From Arthrobacter sp. OAP107 (GTDB lineage: Bacteria; Actinomycetota; Actinomycetes; Actinomycetales; Micrococcaceae), in the NCBI RefSeq assembly GCF_040546765.1, contig NZ_JBEPOK010000001.1, positions 1 through 64,000 on the forward strand: DNA of 64,000 nucleotides, given 5' to 3'. Position numbers and translations under genes: made by a program. Of the stretch, positions 26,194 through 33,306 are shown piece by piece. Position 1 is the first letter of the stretch. Each line of letters opens with the position of its first letter. The notes beneath the pieces were generated by a model. The model searched no databases, was not told the origin of the DNA, and was given only the letters and a program-made list of their open reading frames with translations.

Positions 26194-28017
26194 TTACTGG
26201 GCCAGCTGCTGGCCCGCCCAAGTTCCAGGGATGGCCGACGGCGGCGAAAGGACTCCGCCGTCGAGGTTCCAGTACTGCACGGGGCCGGCTGGTCCGGTCC
26301 GCTGCAGGACGAGGCCGGTCGAGTAAGCGCCGGTGACGCCGTGCAGTGCACGGATGGCTGTCACGTCGCCCCAGCCGCTGGCGACCAGGGTCCGGGCTTC
26401 GGCTTTGGGTGACGGGCCGCCGGAACCGCGGTAGAGCAGAACGCTGCCGTCGCCTTGGCGGGCCAGCAGGTCCTGGAACCCGTCGCCGTCGTAATCCACC
26501 ATGGCGAGCCGGGTCGCTGCGACGCCGGACGCGATGAGGGTCCGCTGGACCAGGTCGCCGGTGCCCCGGTTGGGATAGAGCCAGAGGTTTGAGTCGGAGT
26601 CGAGGGCCAGGAGCTCGGGGAGCCGGTTGGTGGAGCACCAACCGCCGACGGCAAGGGTCATGCCCGCCCAGCCGGACTGCCCCAGCGTGGCCGGCGGCAG
26701 GAAGCCGCCCGCCAGCTGCCCGGGATACAGGGTGAGGCGGCCGTCGGTCCATTGCACCAGGACGTCGTAAACGCCGTCGCGGTCCCAGTCGGTTACGAAA
26801 ACCTGCCGGGCGGCCGCGAAGCCGGAGCCGATGGTTTCGGGCGGGCCGAACTGTCCGGCACCCAGTGCGGGCCGGTTGTTAAGCTGCCCCGCCGCGTCCA
26901 CCGACACGATGTCCCCGGCGCTCCTGACAGCGGCGGTCGTGAGGTCCAACGTGGGCGGCATGTGCTTCACCAGGGGCTCGCACACATCGGTCGGCTGCAC
27001 GGGAGCCGAGGTGCTGCCACCCGGGGCAGCCGTGGTCCCGGCGGGCAGGGCCGTGTAGCCGAAGAAGTCCACCACTCCCCACATGGTGTAGCGGTTGGGC
27101 GTGGTCTGCCAGTTGCCGTCGGTGAAGGTGATGCCGATGCCGACCACGTTGAACCGGGGGTCCGTGAGGATGGCATTGTGCGCCGGCGAGTTCTTCCACC
27201 ACTCAACGAGCTGCGCGGCGTCGCGGTCCCAACGGACGGCAATGACCTCGCCGGCGCCGTTGGTGGGACCCAGGGCGCGGGCGTCTGTCCAGAAGCTGGC
27301 CCGGTGTTCAACGACCTCGCGGGACGCAATGCTGTCCGACCATTCCTGTGCCATGCCGGCAACCGTTGCGTGGTACTTGACGGCCGGCAGGCCCAGGGAC
27401 GTCCGGTAGGTGTTGATCGCGGTGAAGACGGCGGCCACCTGGGCGGCGTTGCTGTCCGGCACCAGCGCCTGCGGTGTCAGCAGGCCTTTTGCGGCGGCAC
27501 CTGGGTCCGTCCGGGCGGTGTCTTGCGGCGCGGCGTACTGCGGTGCCGTGTCTTGCGGCGCGGCGAACGCGTCGGCGGGGGCTGAGAGCGGCGGGATGGA
27601 GGCCGGCTCGGGCGGGCCCTCGGCTGCGGGGCGCGTGGTCCCGGCTGGAACGGGCTGCGCGGGCGCCGGTTGAGTGGCGGGGCTTGCAGCGGCGGGCTCT
27701 TCCTCGGCAGCGGCGGGTGCCGGGGCGGTAGCGGCCGCCGTCGTCACCGCCGGTGTTGCGGTATGCACGGCCGTTCCAGGCGCTCCGGCGAGCGGCAGCC
27801 GGGGTGAGGGTGCCGCGGTGGCCGGCCCGCCGTCGTCGGGCGTTGCCGGGGACGGTGCAGCGGCGGCGTCCGGTGTGGCAGCAGTGGCGCCCGGCATGGC
27901 AGCGGGCGTCGCGGAACTCCGGGCGGCTGCCATAGTTGGCACGCCGCTGGCCGCGGGTGCCGCCAGCGCGAGGGCGCAGGCGAGTGCAACAGCGGCCTTG
28001 GCCGCAATCCTGTTCAA
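26194..28017 (-). CDS. Secreted CAP-domain protein with C-terminal FG-GAP/VCBS-like repeats
   Basis: An exported protein of 607 residues. Residues 1-24 are a signal peptide (AAVALACALALAAPAASG). About 25-190 is a Pro/Ala/Thr-rich low-complexity linker with a repeated QDTAPQYAAPQDTAR segment. A CAP/SCP domain follows (about 193-335): INTYRTSLGLPAVKYH, MAQEWSDSIASREVVEH, NGAGEVIAV, WWKNSPAHNAILTDPRFNVVGIG, NRYTMWGVVDFFG. The last ~250 residues have FG-GAP/VCBS-like blades (VTDWDRDGVYDVLVQW, LALDSDSNLWLYPN, MVDYDGDGFQDLLARQGDGSV), Asp-rich loops that bind Ca2+ in such propellers. It likely acts at the cell surface. Bacterial CAP proteins have no agreed function. A GC-rich, repetitive linker makes the exact length sensitive to assembly error. 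Confidence 0.85.
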   Translation of the reverse strand: MNRIAAKAAVALACALALAAPAASGVPTMAAARSSATPAAMPGATAATPDAAAAPSPATPDDGGPATAAPSPRLPLAGAPGTAVHTATPAVTTAAATAPAPAAAEEEPAAASPATQPAPAQPVPAGTTRPAAEGPPEPASIPPLSAPADAFAAPQDTAPQYAAPQDTARTDPGAAAKGLLTPQALVPDSNAAQVAAVFTAINTYRTSLGLPAVKYHATVAGMAQEWSDSIASREVVEHRASFWTDARALGPTNGAGEVIAVRWDRDAAQLVEWWKNSPAHNAILTDPRFNVVGIGITFTDGNWQTTPNRYTMWGVVDFFGYTALPAGTTAAPGGSTSAPVQPTDVCEPLVKHMPPTLDLTTAAVRSAGDIVSVDAAGQLNNRPALGAGQFGPPETIGSGFAAARQVFVTDWDRDGVYDVLVQWTDGRLTLYPGQLAGGFLPPATLGQSGWAGMTLAVGGWCSTNRLPELLALDSDSNLWLYPNRGTGDLVQRTLIASGVAATRLAMVDYDGDGFQDLLARQGDGSVLLYRGSGGPSPKAEARTLVASGWGDVTAIRALHGVTGAYSTGLVLQRTGPAGPVQYWNLDGGVLSPPSAIPGTWAGQQLAQ

Positions 28018-28123
28018 AATATCCCCAGCTCTATTTCTGGCCGTATGACGTGAGACCGCCAGCCTGATTGTTCACGCAACACTAGCGGCAGGGCAGGGGA
28101 GCAGCAATGGTATTTTTGAGGGT

Positions 28124-28699
28124 GTGCTGATCTCTGACCGCGACATTCGTGCCGAAATTGATTCCGAACGGATCGTCCTCGATCCGTACGAAGCCGCGAT
28201 GGTCCAGCCGTCCTCGGTGGATGTCCGGATTGACCGTTATTTCCGGCTGTTCGACAACCACAAATACGCTCACATCGACCCCGCCGAAGAGCAGCCCGAG
28301 CTGACCCGGCTGGTGGAGGTGGAGGAGGGCGAACCGTTCATCCTGCACCCCGGCGAGTTCGTGCTCGGCTCCACCTACGAAACCGTCACGCTGCCGGACG
28401 ACATTGCCGCGCGCCTCGAGGGCAAGTCTTCGCTTGGCCGCCTCGGCCTGCTGACGCATTCAACGGCCGGCTTTATCGATCCCGGCTTCTCCGGGCACGT
28501 CACACTGGAGCTGTCCAACATGGCCACGCTGCCTATTAAGCTCTGGCCGGGCATGAAGATCGGCCAGCTCTGCTTCTTCCGGCTGACCTCCGCCGCGGAG
28601 TTCCCCTACGGCTCCGGCGAGTACGGCAACCGCTACCAGGGCCAGCGCGGCCCCACTGCCAGCCGCAGCCACCTGAACTTCCACCGCACCGACATTTAG
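28124..28699 (+). CDS. dcd: dCTP deaminase (actinobacterial bifunctional type)
   Basis: Dcd makes dUTP from dCTP; in actinobacteria the enzyme also hydrolyses dUTP to dUMP, supplying dTMP synthesis and keeping uracil out of DNA. The 191-residue protein has GKSSLGR (100-106), the nucleotide-binding loop, THSTAGFIDPGFSGHVTLELSN with the catalytic Glu at 129, and the C-terminal GQRGPTASRSHLNF lid. Sequence is close to the mycobacterial bifunctional enzyme in all these motifs. The start is a GTG with GAGG unusually close upstream (2 nt), so initiation may be weak or leaderless. It reads toward the palindrome-flanked nuclease gene with about 150 nt between. Confidence 0.95.
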   Translation: MLISDRDIRAEIDSERIVLDPYEAAMVQPSSVDVRIDRYFRLFDNHKYAHIDPAEEQPELTRLVEVEEGEPFILHPGEFVLGSTYETVTLPDDIAARLEGKSSLGRLGLLTHSTAGFIDPGFSGHVTLELSNMATLPIKLWPGMKIGQLCFFRLTSAAEFPYGSGEYGNRYQGQRGPTASRSHLNFHRTDI

Positions 28700-28711
28700 C
28701 GCCCGCTGTTC

Positions 28712-28774
28712 GCGCCGAGACGTGAGGTCTCGCCGCTTTGCGGTTGCGTAAACGTCGAGATCTCACCTCTCGGT
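28712..28774. repeat. Palindrome family A, left copy
   Basis: Imperfect palindrome beginning GCGCCGAGA. The arms CCGAGACGTGAGGTCTCG and CGAGATCTCACCTCTCGG pair at 16 of 18 positions around a 23-nt loop, and the loop itself contains the small hairpin CCGCTTTGCGG and GTAAACGT. The same sequence, in the same orientation, occurs at the far end of the following nuclease gene. Confidence 0.85.
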
Positions 28775-28852
28775 GACGGAACGCGCTCACCACCTCTCCT
28801 CCACACTGTGGATAACCGCGGGGGACCTGCCCGGACGTGCACACAATGGCGC

Positions 28853-29794
28853 ATGAGAAAGCCGCCGCCGCTGCCTGGTCCGCTTGCCGGCAGGTCGTTC
28901 ACGCTCGATGAGCAACGGTCTGCGGGTGTTGCCGCGCATCGGGCCTGGCGCAGTGACCTTCGGGTGGCAAGCCGTGGGGTGCGTGTTCCGTGGGGTGTCG
29001 AACAGGACTTTGCACACACCTGCCGGCTGCTGTCCGGGCTCTGTCCGTCGGCTGCCTGCTGCCTGGGGACCGCCGGACGGCTGTGGCGATGCCCGCTTCC
29101 GTGGAGTGTGCAGAGTGACTTGAGGGTGCATTTGGCGCGGTTCGACGGCGGGAACCGGCCCGTGCGCAAGGGCGTGGCCGGCCACCGGCTGGAATTGCTG
29201 AACACCGACCTCACGGAGCTTGACGGCGTTCCCATCACGAGCCCGGCACGAACATGGCTGGATCTCGCCGCCATTCTTGGGCTCGAGGATCTGGTGGTTG
29301 CGGCTGACTTCTTCATCTGCAGCCAGTCCAGAAGCTTTGGCCCGCGGAAACTGGCCCTCTGCTCCATGGCCGATCTGCAGCAGCAGGTGGAGCGCAGCAG
29401 CGGCGCGCGGGGAATCCGCAAGGCCAAGGCTGCACTGGGCTTGGCCAGAGTGGGAGCGGACTCGGCGCCCGAGACGCGGCTTAGGCTGGCGCTGGGCAGA
29501 TTGGGCCTGCCCGAACCGGCACTGGGCCACGTGATCACGGATGAAACCGACTGGGAGTTGGCTTGGCCGGACATGGCCTTTCCAAAGTTCAAGGTGGCTG
29601 TGAACTACGACGACCGGCACCACCTTGAACCACCCCAGCGCGAATCAGACATCCGAAGGGACGAGTCCATCGCAGCGATCGGCTGGACTTCGGTGACGAT
29701 CACGGCGTCACAGGTCAGGACCTGGGGCTTCGACGGGTGCGCCCAGCGGGTACTGGACGCGCTGGTGCGGTGCGGGTGGCGCGCCGAGAGGTGA
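28853..29794 (+). CDS. DUF559/Vsr-like endonuclease-fold protein flanked by palindromes
   Basis: A 313-residue protein of a type common in actinobacteria. The N-terminal part (SDLRVASRGVRVPWG, SPARTWLDLA) resembles AbiEi/type IV antitoxin-like proteins, and the C-terminal ~110 residues resemble the DUF559/Vsr restriction-endonuclease fold (ETRLRLALGRLGLPEPALG, LAWPDMAFPKFKVAVNYDDRHH, RRDESIAAIGWTSVTI). The first two acidic positions (ETRLR, PDMAF) are kept, but the usual EYDG reads NYDD, so one metal ligand seems lost and activity is uncertain. The ATG (MRKPPPLPG) was preferred over an upstream GTG because MRKPxPLP is a usual opening for this type. The last four codons and stop lie inside the right palindrome. 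Function is unknown; a role linked to the flanking repeats is a hypothesis. Confidence 0.75.
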   Translation: MRKPPPLPGPLAGRSFTLDEQRSAGVAAHRAWRSDLRVASRGVRVPWGVEQDFAHTCRLLSGLCPSAACCLGTAGRLWRCPLPWSVQSDLRVHLARFDGGNRPVRKGVAGHRLELLNTDLTELDGVPITSPARTWLDLAAILGLEDLVVAADFFICSQSRSFGPRKLALCSMADLQQQVERSSGARGIRKAKAALGLARVGADSAPETRLRLALGRLGLPEPALGHVITDETDWELAWPDMAFPKFKVAVNYDDRHHLEPPQRESDIRRDESIAAIGWTSVTITASQVRTWGFDGCAQRVLDALVRCGWRAER

Positions 29795-29845
29795 GATCCC
29801 GCCGCTTGGCCGCCCCGCAAACGTCGAGATCTCACGTCTCGAGGG
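29781..29845. repeat. Palindrome family A, right copy
   Basis: Starts with the same GCGCCGAGA as the left copy and shares AAACGTCGAGATCTCAC. Its arms (CGAGAGGTGAGATCCCG and CGAGATCTCACGTCTCG) pair with two mismatches. It is in direct orientation with the left copy, about 1.07 kb away, and begins inside the nuclease coding sequence. It could also act as a terminator between the convergent genes. Confidence 0.85.
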
Positions 29846-29876
29846 GTGGGCCCTCCGAAACGGGTCCGACTCGGGC

Positions 29877-31061
29877 TCAGGCCCGGACGGGCTCCGGCCG
29901 CGCCGGGCGGGAGAACTTCTTGACGAGGGGCTCGACGTAACGGGCAGCCAGCGGGCCCATGACCGCCATGATGAGAACGTACGCCGTGGCGAGGGCGGCG
30001 AGCTCGTCCGTAACCACCCCTGACGTCACCGCGAGGCCGGCGATGACAATGGAGAACTCGCCGCGTGCAATCAGCGCAGCCCCGGCGCGAAAGCGGCCCG
30101 GCCGCGCAATGCCGGCACGCTTGGCAGCCCACACTCCGGTGATGATCTTGGTGGCGGCTGTGATAACCGCCAGGACGAGCGCCCACGCCAGCACCGGAGG
30201 GATGGAGGTGGGGTCGGTGTTGAGCCCGAACGCCACAAAGAAGATGGCGGCGAAGAGGTCCCGCAGCGGCTCGAGGATCCGCGTCGCACTGTGGGCCGTG
30301 GCGCCCGAGATCGCGATGCCGAGCATGAAGGCGCCCACTGCGGCGGACACCTGCAGCACCGCAGCCACGCCGGACACCAGCAGGGCTGCCCCCAGCAGGT
30401 TCAGCAGGAAGACCTCCGAATTCTCGCTGTGCACGGCTTTGGAGACATGGTGCCCGTGCCGCAGGGCAACCAGCAGCACCACCGTGACCACAGCCAGCGA
30501 AACGCCCACGGTCTGCAGGCCGCCCAGAAAGCTGACCCCGGCAAGCGTGGCGGTGAGGATGGGCAGATAAATCGCCATGGCCAGGTCCTCGAAGACCAGG
30601 ATGGAGAGGATCACCGGCGTCTCACGGTTACCGATGCGGCCAAGGTCCGTGATGACCTTGGCCGCGATGCCCGACGACGATATATACGTGACGCCGCCCA
30701 TAACCATGGCGCCTACGACGCCCCAGCCGAGAAGGGCGGCCAACGCAGCGCCGGGAAGGAAGTTCAGGACGAAGTCGAGGATGCCGGCTTTCCACGATCT
30801 GCGCAGGCCGGTCACAAGCTCCGTCGCCGTATATTCCAGACCGAGCATAAGCAGGAGCAGGATGACTCCGATCTCACCCGAAAGGTGGGAAAACTCCTTC
30901 ATGCCGCTCAGCTCCACGACGCCACCGGCGCCGAAGCACAGCCCGCCCACCAGATACAGCGGAATGGGAGACATCCCGATCCGCCCCGCCAGCCTCGCCA
31001 GCAGGCCGAGGCAGAACACAACTGCCCCGAGTTCGATGAGGGACAGGGCCACGCGGTCCAT
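29877..31061 (-). CDS. Cation/proton antiporter, KhtU/KefB-like (CPA2)
   Basis: Membrane antiporter of 394 residues with about twelve to thirteen helices, of the monovalent cation:proton antiporter-2 family. Typical features are LLLLMLGLEYTATEL after helix 3, YISSSGIAAKVITDLGR, the LSILVFEDLAMAIYLPIL helix that carries the Glu-Asp ion-binding pair, and RGEFSIVIAGLAV. It lies 5 nt behind a TrkA-C domain gene, the order of the khtT-khtU K+/H+ antiporter operon known from Bacillus, so it probably expels K+ in exchange for H+ under alkaline or high-K+ conditions. There is no fused TrkA-N domain, consistent with regulation by the separate subunit. Confidence 0.88.
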   Translation of the reverse strand: MDRVALSLIELGAVVFCLGLLARLAGRIGMSPIPLYLVGGLCFGAGGVVELSGMKEFSHLSGEIGVILLLLMLGLEYTATELVTGLRRSWKAGILDFVLNFLPGAALAALLGWGVVGAMVMGGVTYISSSGIAAKVITDLGRIGNRETPVILSILVFEDLAMAIYLPILTATLAGVSFLGGLQTVGVSLAVVTVVLLVALRHGHHVSKAVHSENSEVFLLNLLGAALLVSGVAAVLQVSAAVGAFMLGIAISGATAHSATRILEPLRDLFAAIFFVAFGLNTDPTSIPPVLAWALVLAVITAATKIITGVWAAKRAGIARPGRFRAGAALIARGEFSIVIAGLAVTSGVVTDELAALATAYVLIMAVMGPLAARYVEPLVKKFSRPARPEPVRA

Positions 31062-31066
31062 GAGGG

Positions 31067-31549
31067 TCAGCCGTTGCGCAGGATGTCGGCCGCAGCGTCC
31101 AGCCCCTCTTGCGTGCCGACGGCGACCAGCAGGTCGCCGGGGTGAAGGACTAGGTCGGGGCCTGGCGAAGGAACCACCTCGCCTTCACGCATGATCGCCA
31201 CAATCGAAACGCCGCACCTGGTGCGGATGCGGGCTTTGCCCATGGGCTGGTTCTGGAAAGGGGAGTCCGCGGCAATGGAGAACTGCCGGGTGGCAATGCC
31301 GGGAACTTCCCGGTGCGCCTCGGTCAGCGTCATGGCAAGGTGCTGGCCACCCAGCAGATTTCCCAGGCACGCCGCCTCCTCGCCGGTCAGCGGAATGGAA
31401 GCCTGGCACGTGTCCGGGTCATCCCAGGTGGAAACGAACAGCTCGGTCTGGCCCTCGCGCAGTTCCACCACCCCGATGCGCCGGCCGGATGCTGTCATGA
31501 AGTCCTTGCGCCTGCCCAGTCCCGGGAGGTCTGTCTCTTCCATGTACAT
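31067..31549 (-). CDS. TrkA-C (RCK-C) regulatory subunit, KhtT-like
   Basis: Cytosolic protein of 160 residues. The first ~75 residues match the N-terminal part of KhtT-type subunits (RRKDFMTASGRRIGVVELREG). Residues about 80-160 are a TrkA-C domain (IRTRCGVSIVAIMREGEVVPSPGPDLVLHPGDLLVAVGTQEGL). In Bacillus, KhtT gates KhtU and binds c-di-AMP through this domain; the same may hold here. It is the first gene of a two-gene unit with the antiporter. MYMEET could start at either methionine. Confidence 0.87.
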   Translation of the reverse strand: MYMEETDLPGLGRRKDFMTASGRRIGVVELREGQTELFVSTWDDPDTCQASIPLTGEEAACLGNLLGGQHLAMTLTEAHREVPGIATRQFSIAADSPFQNQPMGKARIRTRCGVSIVAIMREGEVVPSPGPDLVLHPGDLLVAVGTQEGLDAAADILRNG

Positions 31550-31604
31550 AACATCAGCCTAGTCCGCGAACCTGCGATTTCGATTGAATCCGTGGGGCCC
31601 CGCT

Positions 31605-31697
31605 GGGGGCTGAAGTGTACGTTCGCGCTCCGCCCGGGGGCTGAAGTGTACGTTCGCGCTCCGCCGGGGGGCTGAAGTGTACGTTCGCGCTCCGAGC
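31605..31697. repeat. Three tandem 31-bp units, family B
   Basis: Three near-identical 31-bp units start at 31605, 31636 and 31667. Each contains GAAGTGTACGTTCGCGCTCC. The core matches one arm of the large palindrome at 50186-50251. They fill the gap between the KhtT-like gene start and the end of the Atg22-like MFS gene, upstream of the antiporter operon. Confidence 0.85.
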
Positions 31698-31712
31698 CGG
31701 GGCCGGAGCCGG

Positions 31713-33116
31713 TCAGGACTGCGGGACGACGGCGATCTCTGCCTCGCTCGGGGCCTTGACGGGCAGAAGGACCAGCAGCCCGGCGAGCAGCACCACCATG
31801 ATGCCCAGGATGCCCCAGCGCTGCGCGTCGCCCTGGGCCACCAGGGGAGTGGCCACGGTGATGCACAGCGTGAACAGGGCCGGGGCGAGAAAGCTGACCG
31901 CACGGCCGGTGGTCGCGTACAGGCCGAAGAGCTCGCCGGATTCGCCCTGCGGGGCCAGCCGGGCCAGATACGCGCGTGAGGAGGACTGGGCGGGCCCGAC
32001 GAACAGGCAAAGGAACAGGCCGAAAACCCAGAACGTCGCGGCCCCGGACCAGGGCACTCCGAAGAACGTGTGGTTGTCGTTGCCCAGCACCAGGATGACC
32101 GTTCCCGCGGCCAGCAGGCCGGTGAGGGAACCGATGATCACGGCCTTGGGCCCCACCCTGTCATCCAGGAAGCCGCCGAGGATCGCGCCCACGGCCGCCA
32201 CGATGTTGCCGAAAATCGCGAAGAAGATGACCTGCGGCAGTGCGAAGCCGAAGGTGCCGGCGGCGATGATCCCGCCGAAGGTGAAGACCGCCGCCAGCCC
32301 GTCGCGGAAGATGGCGCTGGCCAGCAGGAAGAAGATGGTGTGCGGGCTGGTCCGGTAGATGGCCTTGATCCTGCGCGCCAGCAGCCCGTACGACGCCAGG
32401 AACCCCAGGCGCGCCGCGCGCTTCGGTTTGGGCAGCTCCGGGACAGCGAACATCACCGGCAGCGCGAAGATGAAGAACCACAGGGCGGAGAACACCGCCA
32501 CCAGCCGGATGTTCAGGCCGTCCTGGGTGGAGGCGCCGAACCACTCGAAGCGAGGCTGCACGAACAGCTCAAGCACGATGAGCAGGGCCGCGATGCCGCC
32601 GAGATAGCCCATGCCCCAGCCGAAGCCGCTGACCTTGCCGATGTTCCGCGGCGTCGAAATCTGCGCCAGCATGGCGTTGTAGTTGACGGCCGCGAACTCG
32701 AAGAAGATGTTGGCCAGGGCGATCAGCGACACCCCCAGCAGGAGGAACCCGGGCCGGGGAAACACGAAGAAGCACAACGCCGTCAGGATTGCGACGGCGG
32801 CCGTGTTCACTCCCAGCCAGAGCTTGCGGCGGCCCCCGGTGTCGGACCGCTGGCCCGTGACGGGTGCGAGCAGCGCGATGGCCGCCCCCGCAATGGCCAG
32901 CGCTCCACCGAGCACTGCTGACGCCCGGTCTTCGCCGCCAAACGCCTGGGACGTCAGGTAGACGGTGAAGACGAACGTCGTCATGACCGCGTTGAACGCC
33001 GCGGACCCCCAGTCCCACGCCGCCCAGGCCAGGATGCGGCCCTTGCTGGAGGCCTGCGGCCCTGCCTCGAGTTCCGACGACGGCTGCGTTGCCTCTGATG
33101 CGGCTGCGGAGTTCAT
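31713..33116 (-). CDS. MFS transporter, Atg22/UMF1 family
   Basis: Membrane transporter of 467 residues with about twelve helices. The N-terminus ILAWAAWDWGSAAFNAVMTTFVFTVYL is the hallmark of the UMF1/Atg22-like group (in fungi a vacuolar amino acid effluxer), and GQRSDTGGRRKLWLG corresponds to MFS motif A. FFEFAAVNYNAMLAQISTPRNIGKVSGFGWGMGYLGG and the C-terminal GPAQSSSRAYLARLAPQGESGELFGLY are likewise typical. Substrate unknown, possibly amino acids. It diverges from the mrp operon across 190 nt in which no specific operator was identified. Confidence 0.88.
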   Translation of the reverse strand: MNSAAASEATQPSSELEAGPQASSKGRILAWAAWDWGSAAFNAVMTTFVFTVYLTSQAFGGEDRASAVLGGALAIAGAAIALLAPVTGQRSDTGGRRKLWLGVNTAAVAILTALCFFVFPRPGFLLLGVSLIALANIFFEFAAVNYNAMLAQISTPRNIGKVSGFGWGMGYLGGIAALLIVLELFVQPRFEWFGASTQDGLNIRLVAVFSALWFFIFALPVMFAVPELPKPKRAARLGFLASYGLLARRIKAIYRTSPHTIFFLLASAIFRDGLAAVFTFGGIIAAGTFGFALPQVIFFAIFGNIVAAVGAILGGFLDDRVGPKAVIIGSLTGLLAAGTVILVLGNDNHTFFGVPWSGAATFWVFGLFLCLFVGPAQSSSRAYLARLAPQGESGELFGLYATTGRAVSFLAPALFTLCITVATPLVAQGDAQRWGILGIMVVLLAGLLVLLPVKAPSEAEIAVVPQS

Positions 33117-33306
33117 AGGCCGATGCTATCCGCCCGCAGCGAACAGGGAAGGGGAACTCTCCCGCAGGCTGGAGAAACTTGCGCTGCGGCTGTCCAGTGC
33201 GGGGAAAACTGGCAGTGCCCCCTTGATAAACTGTCGGGACCGAACCCAACGAATGACCGCCTGCTCCAACTTTTGATAACCGAATTCTGACTTTGCGGAG
33301 ATACCA

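Noticed and set aside
31605..31697. Possible CRISPR or attachment site
   Set aside because: Only three contiguous units, no spacers and no integrase in the window.
32070..32921. 283-codon plus-strand frame
   Set aside because: It is antisense to the Atg22-like transporter, which has clear membrane helices and family motifs.
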